Source of the DNA: Lachnospiraceae bacterium
GTDB taxonomy: Bacteria; Bacillota; Clostridia; Lachnospirales; Lachnospiraceae
Reading direction: 5' to 3'
Assembly (NCBI GenBank): GCA_902363675.1
Contig: CABJAV010000008.1
Span: 62,001 to 126,000, forward strand
Length of the DNA: 64,000 nucleotides
Position 1 is the stretch's first letter; each line of letters starts with the position of its first letter. A program made the position numbers and the translations under genes. The notes below the pieces were generated by a model that was not told the DNA's origin, did not search any database, and saw nothing but the letters and a program-made list of their open reading frames with translations. Below, piece after piece: positions 34,757 through 44,166 of this stretch.

Positions 34757-35527
34757 ATGGACGACACAATTTTACGGGTGGATGACATCCAAAAATTTTA
34801 CGGTAACAAGGGCAACCTGACAAAAGCCGTTGATCATATTTCTTTCTCTGTGCGTAAAGGTGAGTTTCTCGGTATTATGGGTTCTTCCGGCTCCGGGAAA
34901 ACCACTTTGCTGAACTGCATTTCTACGATTGATACCGTTACCAGCGGCCATATTTATGTGGAGGGAAAGGACATTACGACGCTTCACGGATCACAGCTTG
35001 CAGACTTTCGCGGAAAAAAGCTGGGCTTTATCTTTCAGGACTTCAATCTGCTGGATACTCTGACAGCCTACGAAAATATCTCTCTGGCCTTATCTATCGC
35101 AGGAACCAAACCCAGCGAGATTCAAAAATGTGTCCCGCAGATTGCAAAGGCGCTGAACATTCAGGAAGTATTGAACAAATATCCCTATCAGATGTCCGGC
35201 GGCCAACAGCAGCGGGTAGCCGCTGCAAGAGCAATGGTAACAAATCCAGCAATCGTACTGGCTGATGAACCTACCGGCGCTCTTGATTCCAATTCCTCGC
35301 GGATGCTGTTGACGATGCTGACGGAATTGAACGAACAGCTTGCGGCAACAATCCTAATGGTAACGCATGATGCTTTTTCCGCCAGCTATTGCCATCGCAT
35401 TTTGTTTATCAAAGACGGGCAGGTGTTCAATGAGCTGCACCGAGGGACGGACACACGCAAAGACTTTTTTGCAAAGATTCTGGAAGTGGTTTCCGTCTTG
35501 GGAGGTGAGCAAAATGACCTCATTTAA
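34757..35527 (+). CDS. BceA-like ABC transporter ATPase
   Basis: This 256-residue ATPase has Walker A GSSGSGKTT near 44, Q-loop IFQDFNLLDTL, signature MSGGQQQR near 150, Walker B IVLADEPTGALDS, and MVTHDAF. AAAGGAG precedes the start. Its 3' end overlaps the permease start. The longer C-terminal tail is typical of the bacitracin-type subfamily. Confidence 0.9.
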   Translation: MDDTILRVDDIQKFYGNKGNLTKAVDHISFSVRKGEFLGIMGSSGSGKTTLLNCISTIDTVTSGHIYVEGKDITTLHGSQLADFRGKKLGFIFQDFNLLDTLTAYENISLALSIAGTKPSEIQKCVPQIAKALNIQEVLNKYPYQMSGGQQQRVAAARAMVTNPAIVLADEPTGALDSNSSRMLLTMLTELNEQLAATILMVTHDAFSASYCHRILFIKDGQVFNELHRGTDTRKDFFAKILEVVSVLGGEQNDLI

Positions 35528-37529
35528 GCTGATCTTCCGAAATGTTCATAAGAACATCCGGGACTATCTGATTTATTTCCTTACACTGACGCTTTCGGTC
35601 AGTCTGTTTTATGCCTTCAACTCAATTTCCGATCAGCCAGCTTTTTCCGATATGGGAATAACCGGTTCGCTTTTATACGACCAACTCGGCATACTGTTGT
35701 CGGCGCTTTCTGTTGTCATTGCGGTGGTATTGGCTTTTTTGATTATCTATGCCAACCAGTTTCTTTTGAAACGCCGTAAAAAAGAATTGGGCGTATATAT
35801 GGTGCTCGGCATGAAAAAAAGACGCATTTCCCGGCTGTTTGCCGGTGAAACTCTTTGTGTTGGTGTCATTGCTTTGGTTTCAGGTTTGGTTCTTGGGTTG
35901 CTCTTTTCGCAAGGACTTTCTTTGGTTGCATTAAAACTCTTTGCGATTGGATTGGATAAATTTCAAATCGTATTTTCTGCTGGAGCATTTCGACAGACAG
36001 TGCTTTGTTTTGTGATCATCTTCTTTATCGTAATGCTTTTCAATGTGTGGTCTGTAACCAATGTCAAATTGATTGACTTATTGACGGCCAGCAGAAAAAA
36101 CGAAAGCATAAAAGCAGAAAATCGTGTTTTGCCGCTCTGTCTGTTTGTGCTTTCCCTGATCTGCATAGGGATTTCCGCTGTGCTGTTCAACAAAAACGGA
36201 ATACTGCCATCTCGTGAAAATATGTCTTTTCAAATTGCGGGAGCAGCTTTGGTTGTTGGAACCTTTCTGTTGTTCAACTCATTATCCACTGTTTTCATCC
36301 AAGTGGTAGGAGCTGGTAAAGGGTTTTATCTGAAAGGTTTGAACACATTCCTTGTACGCCAAATCGGAAGTAAAATTCGCACGAATTATCTTGTGGTGAC
36401 GATTGTTTGTGGCCTGCTGACCATTACCATCTGTGCTGTATCTATTGGGGCAAGCACAGCTCTTGCAATGAATGAATTATCAAAAGCTGCAACCCCCTAT
36501 GATTTGAATGTACTTTCCAATGTTTCCACTGATGGAGACAGCAACATTTCCGAGTATCTTGCCACACATGATGTTGCAATGCGTGATTACGCCGAAAACA
36601 TGGAGCAAATCAGCATTTATGAGGCCGATATGACCTATTCAGAGCTATTTGAAGGTCAGAATGTCGAGCTGTGGCCTATTGATGAGGAAGTTTCCAATAG
36701 CAAAGTTGCCATAATTCCCGTTTCGGACTTCAATCGTGCTTTGGCTATGCAGGGCAAAGAGCCAATCACGCTGAACGATGACCAATACTTGTTAAATTGT
36801 AATTACACTGGGACATATCAATATGTTTCTCTGGCCTTACAAAATCATTTGGAAATCACAATAGGCGGAACAACCTTACTGCGTGCATCCGATGAAGTTT
36901 TGCAAGAAACATATTTTATGACTTCTGTTGGAAACAATGATCGCGGAACAATCATTGTCCCGGATCATGTAGTGGCTGGCCTCGAAAAAGACATTAATGT
37001 GCTTTTGGTACAATATAAGCCGGATGCGGATTCTAATGAAATCCTGCAAAAGATGGTCCCTATTGGATTGGACGAAGCGCATGGTTATCGGTACGCAGAA
37101 AAGAACATGATGTATGAAATGTTCTACGGACTCAATGCTTTGGTGAGTTTCCTTTGTTGTTATATCGGCTTAATCTTTTTGCTGATCTGTGCTGCTCTTT
37201 TGGCACTAAAACAGCTCACAGAAACGACGGACAATATTTACCGATATGGATTGCTGCAAAAGTTGGGAGCCAAGCGCAAGCAAATTAACCGCACACTTTT
37301 TACGCAGACGGCTGTGTTTTTTGCAATTCCGTTGACTGTTGCCGGAATATATTCGGCTTTCTTAATCGGCAAAGCAATGACTGTCGTTGAGGAATTTATG
37401 AATATCCATATTTCAACAAATATCGGATTGACCATTATTCTTTTCCTCATTGTTTACGGGAGTTATTTCCTTGCAACCTATCTATCTTGTAAACGCATTG
37501 TTACAGAGCAAAAGAAATTGGAGGTGTAA
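35514..37529 (+). CDS. BceB-like ABC permease
   Basis: The 671-residue permease has about ten membrane segments. A large extracytoplasmic domain of about 200 residues lies roughly between residues 330 and 540, between segments seven and eight, as in BceB proteins. That domain senses or binds the peptide antibiotic in the family. ATG 35514 has GGAGGTGAG 6 bases upstream and overlaps the end of the ATPase gene. A longer frame upstream is ruled out because it lies inside the ATPase gene. Confidence 0.88.
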   Translation: MTSFKLIFRNVHKNIRDYLIYFLTLTLSVSLFYAFNSISDQPAFSDMGITGSLLYDQLGILLSALSVVIAVVLAFLIIYANQFLLKRRKKELGVYMVLGMKKRRISRLFAGETLCVGVIALVSGLVLGLLFSQGLSLVALKLFAIGLDKFQIVFSAGAFRQTVLCFVIIFFIVMLFNVWSVTNVKLIDLLTASRKNESIKAENRVLPLCLFVLSLICIGISAVLFNKNGILPSRENMSFQIAGAALVVGTFLLFNSLSTVFIQVVGAGKGFYLKGLNTFLVRQIGSKIRTNYLVVTIVCGLLTITICAVSIGASTALAMNELSKAATPYDLNVLSNVSTDGDSNISEYLATHDVAMRDYAENMEQISIYEADMTYSELFEGQNVELWPIDEEVSNSKVAIIPVSDFNRALAMQGKEPITLNDDQYLLNCNYTGTYQYVSLALQNHLEITIGGTTLLRASDEVLQETYFMTSVGNNDRGTIIVPDHVVAGLEKDINVLLVQYKPDADSNEILQKMVPIGLDEAHGYRYAEKNMMYEMFYGLNALVSFLCCYIGLIFLLICAALLALKQLTETTDNIYRYGLLQKLGAKRKQINRTLFTQTAVFFAIPLTVAGIYSAFLIGKAMTVVEEFMNIHISTNIGLTIILFLIVYGSYFLATYLSCKRIVTEQKKLEV

Positions 37530-37532
37530 ATC

Positions 37533-37667
37533 ATGTTACCTGAAAATGTAAAATGCGAGGCTGTGTTTCAAAGTATCGTAGACACATGGCTCCCCCTAAT
37601 TGGCATGGTTGCCGCAATCGTTGTGATTGCTATAATTGTTCATGTGGTTAGGAAAAAAAGAAAATAA
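37533..37667 (+). CDS. 44-residue single-span membrane peptide after bceB
   Basis: ATG 37533 lies 3 bp after the permease stop, with GGAGGTG 7 bases upstream. The peptide has a short polar N terminus with one cysteine, one strong hydrophobic segment (LIGMVAAIVVIAIIVHVV), and a basic end (RKKRK). The good ribosome binding site, tight spacing and membrane topology support a real gene. It may be an accessory subunit of the transporter; that is inference. Confidence 0.6.
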   Translation: MLPENVKCEAVFQSIVDTWLPLIGMVAAIVVIAIIVHVVRKKRK

Positions 37668-38120
37668 AGATATTCTGCCGCACGACGGCAAAAGAAAAAA
37701 AGCCGTCGTACAGCAGACATATTTTCACGCGCCTTATGAAACGGCGGCTTTGATTTCAGAGCCGCCGTTTCTTTGCGTTTGCACAAACCTATGACGACTT
37801 GCAGGGACACGGTAGCCGATTGGAGGTTAAGTTACCGTGTCTCGTTTGCTTTTTCAAAGCTCACATGATCTACATCAGTTAAAAAAAGCATTGCTCCTCC
37901 TCCGGGTAAGTTTTGCATTGCATCGGCATTATCGTTCTGTGTAATTAAGTACAATCGTGGCTGTTCTTGGTGCGCCAGTTTTCCATTACGGAAATCTGGC
38001 GTTTTTTGTTGCCTTTTTTTCGGAGATGACCCGGTTGTCTGCCGGTGCCGGTCTCCGCCTCCATTCGATTCACTCGTCAATCACCCGTCAATCACCCGAG
38101 AATCGAAATGGAGGTACATA
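37668..38120 (+). terminator. Intergenic stretch with terminators before the broken sigma gene
   Basis: ACGGCGGCT/AGCCGCCGT (37741-37768) and CGCCAG/CTGGCG (37973-38001), each followed by T runs, repeat the layout at 22534-22806 in element A. From about 37745 the sequence is nearly identical to element A. No gene is supported. Confidence 0.65.
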
Positions 38121-38379
38121 ATGAAGAAAATTAACCTTCGGGAACTTTATCCTGATGTTTATGTAACAGACTTTTTTGTAGATGTGACAGAGGAAGTAAT
38201 GGAGACTATTCGGGCAGCTGAACGTGCGGAAGCTGCCGGAGAAACAGGCAAAGAGGATTTATGCCCGATACTATCTGGGAATGACGGTAAATGAAATTGC
38301 CGAAGTAGAAGGTGTAGATCCAAGCCGTGTCCGAGACAGTATCCGCCGTGGATTAAAGTAGCTTGTAAAATATTTTTGA
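38121..38379 (+). pseudogene. Broken sigma-70-like gene of element B
   Basis: The start and first 37 codons match the 22906 gene. Then about 150 bp are missing, joined at GAAGCTGC, a sequence present at both ends of the missing part in the intact copy but in different codon phases, so the frame shifts. The downstream remainder also has CAG changed to TAG near 38359. The product cannot be a working sigma factor. Confidence 0.85.
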
Positions 38380-38916
38380 TAAAATTTCATTTGATGCGCC
38401 TGTTTTTTGCCTTTTTTGTCAGTGTTAATAAGAAGGACAAGTTTTCCTCCTTCATCAGTACATTGACAATCGAATAGACAGCACAACAGGTACATAACCC
38501 ATGCACGAGCGAATATGAAACGCCGCGAAGATGGAGCAGTCAGGGAGGTGATGAAAAGACTTCTTCGGAGCGATCTACGATTTCATAAAACGGATTGTGA
38601 CAGATTCGGCGCGATGACTGCATGGGGGCTTAAAGATACTTCCTCACGGTCCGCCAAAGACTTGGGGGGAACCCTGCGGCACACGATACGAACGGTGCTG
38701 CGGAGTTATGACAGCCGCGCCAGCGGAGACCTGTTGTGTTCCCATCGTCAGGGGGCGTGGCAAATGTGATGAAAGCTGAGTTATATAAATAGGAAGCGTT
38801 TGCAGCTTCCTGTTTAAAATCAGATACCATGCGCTGGCAGTTTCGGCTGCCAGCGTATTCATGTGGCTTTGAACAAACACGATGACAAACTTGACAGATT
38901 GGAGGAAATATGCTTT
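38380..38916 (+). other. Conserved control region before the excisionase gene (element B)
   Basis: This is almost identical to 23320-23856, including both hairpins (38791-38811 and 38832-38855). Only a few scattered substitutions are seen. It is non-coding or contains at most a short frame at 38515. Confidence 0.5.
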
Positions 38917-39147
38917 ATGGAAAAACTTATTACACGAAAAGAAGCAGCAGAAATTTTAGGTATCAGCATTGCAACGCTGGACGCGGCCCGTAACAATGGT
39001 CTTATTTCTTATGTGCAATATGTGCAGAATGGCTGTGTGTACTTTACTTCAGCGGGCCTTCAGGAGTATATCGCAAAATGCACCCACAGAGCAAAGCCAG
39101 CAGAAAAGAACGCAACTTATCGTAAACCTCGCAGAGCTGGAGTGTGA
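38917..39147 (+). CDS. Excisionase-like HTH protein (element B)
   Basis: The 76-residue protein differs from the element A copy (23857) at one residue. GGAGGAA precedes the start with better spacing than in copy A. It likely directs excision by the following recombinases, even though the nearby sigma gene is broken. Confidence 0.75.
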   Translation: MEKLITRKEAAEILGISIATLDAARNNGLISYVQYVQNGCVYFTSAGLQEYIAKCTHRAKPAEKNATYRKPRRAGV

Positions 39148-39231
39148 GCCGGTCCGTATCCTTGTCGAAATCATAATGGTCTGATAAAACATAGATACAG
39201 CGCTGGAGTCTATTCTTAGGAGGTGACGGAA

Positions 39232-40449
39232 TTGGCCAAACGGCAAACAATAATTCCTCAATATGGCACAGTTATGAAAAGAGGTGTCCTATATTATAGG
39301 ACCAGAATCAAAGACGCGAATGGTAAGCTCGTAGCTATCTACGCAAAAACACCTGAAGAACTATACAACAAAGAAACGCTTGCGTTGGAACAGATTGAGA
39401 ATGCTACTTTTCATCGGAAAACGCCCACAGTTGCAGAGTATTGTGAAAAGTGGCTGCTGATGCAGTCGGTTCATGTACGATCTACTACTTTGACGGATTA
39501 CACCTCAAAGGTTAGGCGGCATATTATAGCGGAATTGGGAGATAAACGGATGGGTGAGGTTAGCCTGGATGATATTCAGCTTGCCCTTGTTCCGGTTTCC
39601 AAAAAATCTGCATCGGTTTATAAATCTGTGGTAATCCTTTACAAATCTATCTTTCGCGCAGCGATGGAAAGCAGGATTATTGACCACAACCAAACGATTT
39701 ATCTGACAACAAAAGGTGGCGGTGTTCCACAAGAGGATCGTCAGGCTTTGACAGATGAACAGGTGGAGCGCCTTTTGGATGCTATCCGAGATTTGCCGCC
39801 TTATGTCTTTGTCATGATTGGTTTATATGCAGGGCTACGCCGGGAAGAAATTCTTGCTCTGCAATGGGATTCAGTATATCTGGATACAGATACTCCATAT
39901 CTGACGGTAAGACGGGCATGGCACACCGAACATAACAGACCGGTGATTTCGGATGAATTGAAAACCAAGGCTGCGGAGAGAAATATCCCCCTTCCTGTTT
40001 GCTTGGCTGAGTGTTTGAAAGCAGCAAAGGAAACTTCGACTTCGGAGTATGTGGTTTCAAACAGGGATGGCGAACCGCTGTCCTACACGCAGTTTAAGCG
40101 ACTTTGGCAGTATATTGTTACGAGGACGGTCAAGGAGCGGAGCTATTATCGGTATGAAGATGGAAAAAGAGTAAAGCATACTGTCACACCTGTCTTGGGA
40201 GAAAAGGCTGCTCATAACGGAAAAGTGGTTTACAGTCTGGACTTTGAAGTAACACCCCATCAGCTGCGGCATACTTACATTACCAATCTCATTCATGCAT
40301 CGGTAGATCCCAAAACGGTTCAATACCTGGCAGGCCATGAAAGCAGCAAGATTACCATGGACATTTATGCAAAGGTTAAGTACAACAGACCAGATGAGCT
40401 GGTCAGATCAATGAACTGTGCGTTTGCAAGCTGGGATGCAACACAGTAA
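39232..40449 (+). CDS. Tyrosine recombinase 1 of element B
   Basis: The 405-residue enzyme keeps all catalytic boxes (GLRREEILAL, HQLRHTY, GHESSKIT, MDIYAKV). It is clearly more diverged from its element A counterpart than the neighbouring excisionase gene is. TTG 39232 has AGGAGG 8 bases before it; GTG 39223 overlaps that site. Confidence 0.85.
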   Translation: MAKRQTIIPQYGTVMKRGVLYYRTRIKDANGKLVAIYAKTPEELYNKETLALEQIENATFHRKTPTVAEYCEKWLLMQSVHVRSTTLTDYTSKVRRHIIAELGDKRMGEVSLDDIQLALVPVSKKSASVYKSVVILYKSIFRAAMESRIIDHNQTIYLTTKGGGVPQEDRQALTDEQVERLLDAIRDLPPYVFVMIGLYAGLRREEILALQWDSVYLDTDTPYLTVRRAWHTEHNRPVISDELKTKAAERNIPLPVCLAECLKAAKETSTSEYVVSNRDGEPLSYTQFKRLWQYIVTRTVKERSYYRYEDGKRVKHTVTPVLGEKAAHNGKVVYSLDFEVTPHQLRHTYITNLIHASVDPKTVQYLAGHESSKITMDIYAKVKYNRPDELVRSMNCAFASWDATQ

Positions 40450-40596
40450 TAACAAATAGGAAATGAAGCAGGAGCGAGGCAAGGATGTCTCGCTCTTTGT
40501 TTTACCTCAGCCGTATCTTTGATTAAGTCGAGGCTTTCTGATAAAAAGAGAGTGTAGATACGGAGACTACACATTATCAAGAAAGGACGATCAAAG

Positions 40597-41808
40597 ATGG
40601 CAAAAAAGAAAACACAGATACCGAAGTACGGGACCATTACATTGAAAGGAATCCAGTATTACAGAACCAGGATTACGGATGCAGATGGCAAAGAGTTGAG
40701 TTTGTATGCCGCAACTTGTGAAGAATTGTATGAGAAGCAGTTAGAGGCCCGGAAGCAGGTGGAAGAAATTATCTTTCACCGGCAGCACCCGACAGTAGCC
40801 GAGTATGGAGAGAAGTGGCTGCTGATGCAGTCGGCAAAGGTGTCTGCGTCTACACTCAGAGGTTATACGAGGGATATGACAAACTATATCATAAAACCTC
40901 TGGGAGAGATGTATATGGAAGAAGTGACCGCTGACGATATTCGGCTGGCGCTTGTTCCATTGTCAAAGAAATCGGAAGGCTTATACAATAAGGTCAATAT
41001 GCTACTCAAGTGCATTTTTTATGCGGCAGAGAGAAACCAAATTCTTGAACACAATCCCTGTGCGGGAATATCCGGTAAAGGCGGAAAACCGACAAAAAAG
41101 AAGGAGGCATTGACAGATCAGCAGGTAGCCGTGCTTCTGGATACAGTCAAGGGACTTCCTCCATATTTGTTTATTATGCTCGGTTTGTATTCCGGTCTGC
41201 GCCGGGAAGAAATTCTTGCACTGCAATGGGATTGTGTATTTCTGGACGAGGATACACCTTATCTATCGGTGAGGCGGGCATGGCGTACAGAGCATAACAG
41301 ACCCGTGGTTTCTACCGTGCTAAAGACTCCGGCGGCAAAAAGGGATATTCCGATACCGAAGTGTTTGGTGGATTGTCTGAGAGAAGCGAAAGAAAATTCC
41401 ATATCAGATTATGTGATCGCTGACAGCAAAGGAGAGCTACTGGCTGCTTCGCAGTTTCAAAGAGTGTGGCAGTATGTCGTTGTCCGATCCACTAAGCCCC
41501 GGAACTATTATAAGTATGTGAATGGGCAGAGCATCAAATACACGGTTACCCCAACGCTAGGCATGACCCAGAAAAATCAACCCAAAATCAGATATACGCT
41601 GGACTTTGATGTAACCCCGCATCAGCTACGGCACACTTACATTACCAATCTTCTCTATGCTGGTGTTGATCCAAAGACTGTCCAATACCTTGCCGGACAC
41701 GAAAACAGCAAAACAACTATGGACATCTATGCAAAAGTGAAGTACAATAAACCAGAGGAGCTGTTTGGGGTAGTAAATGGTGCGTTTCATCAGGCTATTG
41801 CTGAATGA
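40597..41808 (+). CDS. Tyrosine recombinase 2 of element B
   Basis: The 403-residue recombinase has GLRREEILAL, HQLRHTY, GHENSKTT and MDIYAKV. GAAAGGA precedes the start. It ends 100 bp before the shared end sequence, and is a little shorter than the element A copy at its C terminus. Confidence 0.85.
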   Translation: MAKKKTQIPKYGTITLKGIQYYRTRITDADGKELSLYAATCEELYEKQLEARKQVEEIIFHRQHPTVAEYGEKWLLMQSAKVSASTLRGYTRDMTNYIIKPLGEMYMEEVTADDIRLALVPLSKKSEGLYNKVNMLLKCIFYAAERNQILEHNPCAGISGKGGKPTKKKEALTDQQVAVLLDTVKGLPPYLFIMLGLYSGLRREEILALQWDCVFLDEDTPYLSVRRAWRTEHNRPVVSTVLKTPAAKRDIPIPKCLVDCLREAKENSISDYVIADSKGELLAASQFQRVWQYVVVRSTKPRNYYKYVNGQSIKYTVTPTLGMTQKNQPKIRYTLDFDVTPHQLRHTYITNLLYAGVDPKTVQYLAGHENSKTTMDIYAKVKYNKPEELFGVVNGAFHQAIAE

Positions 41809-41908
41809 AAAAAGGCCGTTTTTTATGGTCCGCACACCGGATAACTGAGAGGCAGAAAGCCGGAAAAGCCCAGAGTATCAAGGGAAAACAGCTCAAAAAC
41901 TCGTGCAA

Positions 41909-41944
41909 TACGGTCTCAAAGCCGCTCGTCGTGCACCACAGTTC
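41909..41944. repeat. Shared element-end sequence, element B copy
   Basis: Identical over 36 bp to 26853-26888. Chromosome-like sequence begins soon after it. Together the two copies bracket element B and mark it as a unit of about 15.06 kb. Confidence 0.65.
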
Positions 41945-41974
41945 TCAAAGAGATAATTCAAGAGAATATCAAGA

Positions 41975-42336
41975 GTACATTACACTCCGGAACTTCGGTT
42001 CTGGGGTGTTTTTTATGTTAACTGTGATAGAATAAATATTATATTAGTAGATTATTAGGTGTGATTGATAAGATTTTTGTATATTAACTAGAATGGAGGT
42101 AGTGTTTATATTACAATTGATTATTTCATACGAGATGATTTCTATGTAATCAGAGGGTCACAGTCCCTCTGTTGAAGGACTAACCGCCTACCGTGTAGGG
42201 TAGAACCGAAAATATCATAACAAGAATTGAAGTGGATGGCAAATAGAAAATAGCAAGTTTATAAAAATTGATTTTAGCGTACATTCTGGAACTTCGTTCT
42301 GGGGTATTTTTTATGTTAACTGTAATAGAATAAATA
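41975..42336 (+). repeat. Directly repeated terminator unit flanking a structured segment
   Basis: A 64-bp unit (41975-42038) and a 58-bp unit (42279-42336) are clearly related. Each contains a hairpin with a TTCG loop (CCGGAAC/GTTCTGG in the first) followed by TTTTTTATG. The 240 bp between them hold a hairpin CAGAGGG/CCCTCTG (42151-42171) and CTACC/GGTAG. No protein gene is supported. The repeats may be duplicated target DNA from an insertion. Confidence 0.5.
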
Positions 42337-42418
42337 ATTCTTATCACATTGTAACTTTTCAGATCATTTGTCGGATATATATATGTAACTGTATAAGAAA
42401 GAAGGGGGAAGCTTCAAG

Positions 42419-42979
42419 GTGACAGATCAGCAGATTGTAGAGTTGTATTGGAACCGGGATGAAAGAGCAATACACGAGACGGATCTTAAATACAGGAAAT
42501 ACCTTTATAAAATCGCATATAATATCCTTGCAAATGAAGAGGACTGCGAGGAGAGTATCAATGAAACATACTTGCGCATATGGAATTCCATTCCGACAAA
42601 TCAACCACAGATTTTGTCTGCTTATGTTGGAAAAATCATACGTGAACTGTCTATTGATATTTATCGAACGCGTCATAGAAAGAAAAGACAGGGATCAGAG
42701 TATGCAGTTTCTCTGGAGGAATTAAAGGAATGTACCACAGGTATGAATGCCACAGAAGAAGTGGTGGATTGCAAAATTTTGGCCGAAATCATACATTCTT
42801 TTCTTATGTCGTTACCAAAAGAACACAGGATTGTTTTTATAGGAAGATATTATTATCTGGATTCTATGAAGTACATAGCCGAATATACAGGATTCAGTAA
42901 AGCAAAGGTGAAAATAATTCTTCATAGAACAAGAAACAAACTTAAAGATTATCTATGTGAGGAGGGCTATTCGATATGA
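42419..42979 (+). CDS. ECF-type RNA polymerase sigma factor
   Basis: This 186-residue sigma factor has region 2 (LYKIAYNILANEEDCEESINETYLRIWNSI) and region 4 (LPKEHRIVFIGRYYYLDSMKYIAEYTGFSKAKVKIILHRTRNKL). The start is GTG 42419 with purine-rich GGGGGAAG upstream. It overlaps the next gene by 4 bp, which is the expected anti-sigma partner. The signal is unknown. Confidence 0.85.
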   Translation: MTDQQIVELYWNRDERAIHETDLKYRKYLYKIAYNILANEEDCEESINETYLRIWNSIPTNQPQILSAYVGKIIRELSIDIYRTRHRKKRQGSEYAVSLEELKECTTGMNATEEVVDCKILAEIIHSFLMSLPKEHRIVFIGRYYYLDSMKYIAEYTGFSKAKVKIILHRTRNKLKDYLCEEGYSI

Positions 42980-44160
42980 GACCAGAAAAGCTGAGTGAAG
43001 CAATAGGGATGCTGCCGGATGAGATTATTGAGGAAATGGATGCGGTCAGAAGAAATGTCAGGGGTTCTATGAAACGGAAACGCAGGCACAGAATTTACAG
43101 GTATCTTTCAGCAGCTGCATGTCTGGCAATCTTGATCTGCGTTTCCTTTATCTGGGATGGAAAGAAGGAAGGAAAAACAGAACATTTGGATTTACCACAA
43201 ATATCAGTAGGGAATAACGAAGCAGCAAGTTATGGATTTGAAGGGTATTTAGCACATGATGTGTCCGAATTGGTAAATGCAAATCCTTGGAATGAACAGA
43301 TCGAATTAACAACACTTCCGGTGTACAAAAATACAGTTGAGTTGGAAGAATTTATTCCTAAGAACTATGATAAAGAAAAAGTATTGGAAAAGATCCGGGA
43401 GGTTGCCGGAAGACTAGGGATTGATGAACATGCACTCAGTCAGGTAAAAGAACAGCCGGAAATGGAAACCGTGACATGCGAGACAAATGAAGTGTCCATT
43501 CAGGCAAACGCTGCGGGTGAAATCAGTGTGGAGTTTCAAACACCACAGGATTTGCCGGAAGGTTATGTTTTCAATTATGATGCCACATATAAGGATTGTT
43601 TGAAAGCAGCAGAATTTTTCAAAAATAAATACAGCGATATTCTTTCCATGAAATCACCGGGTGTTAATATTTATGGTGGAGATTATGACATTTATTCGAA
43701 GCAGAGTTATCATTTATCATTCTATGAAAACAGTGAGGATATCGTAAAAAGGATTATCAACTACAATTTCAGGCAAACAGAATTTCAACAATCAGAAGAA
43801 GGCAAGTTGCGGAAAATTTGGATTCATCAGCCCGACCTTTCGCAGAAGGTCGGAGACTACCCGATTATTTCTGTGGCAGAAGCAAAAACGTTGCTGAAAA
43901 AAGATAATTATTCCACGAGTTCACCCTATAAATTGCCGGGAATGAAATATGTTAAAAAGGTTGAACTGGTATATTTAACGGATGTATTTGAGGCTTATTT
44001 TATGCCCTATTATAAGTTTTATGTGGAACTGCCGGAAGAGAAAGAAGTTACGGATTCCAAGGGGGATATCGAGATGAAGACATATGGAGCCTATTATGTT
44101 CCGGCAGTTGAAAGCAGGTATATATCAAATATGCCAGTTTATGATGGAACATTTAACTGA
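42976..44160 (+). CDS. Membrane-anchored putative anti-sigma partner
   Basis: The protein has 394 residues. A cytoplasmic N terminus of about 45 residues is followed by one membrane span (YLSAAACLAILICVSFIW) and a large extracytoplasmic domain. This layout and the overlap with the sigma gene suggest an anti-sigma factor. The outer domain has no family I recognise. Confidence 0.7.
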   Translation: MRPEKLSEAIGMLPDEIIEEMDAVRRNVRGSMKRKRRHRIYRYLSAAACLAILICVSFIWDGKKEGKTEHLDLPQISVGNNEAASYGFEGYLAHDVSELVNANPWNEQIELTTLPVYKNTVELEEFIPKNYDKEKVLEKIREVAGRLGIDEHALSQVKEQPEMETVTCETNEVSIQANAAGEISVEFQTPQDLPEGYVFNYDATYKDCLKAAEFFKNKYSDILSMKSPGVNIYGGDYDIYSKQSYHLSFYENSEDIVKRIINYNFRQTEFQQSEEGKLRKIWIHQPDLSQKVGDYPIISVAEAKTLLKKDNYSTSSPYKLPGMKYVKKVELVYLTDVFEAYFMPYYKFYVELPEEKEVTDSKGDIEMKTYGAYYVPAVESRYISNMPVYDGTFN

Positions 44161-44166
44161 TTGGGA

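Noticed and set aside
42040..42278. Possible tRNA or group II intron fragment between the repeated terminators.
   Set aside because: No cloverleaf or intron domain V pattern could be matched; only simple hairpins are present.
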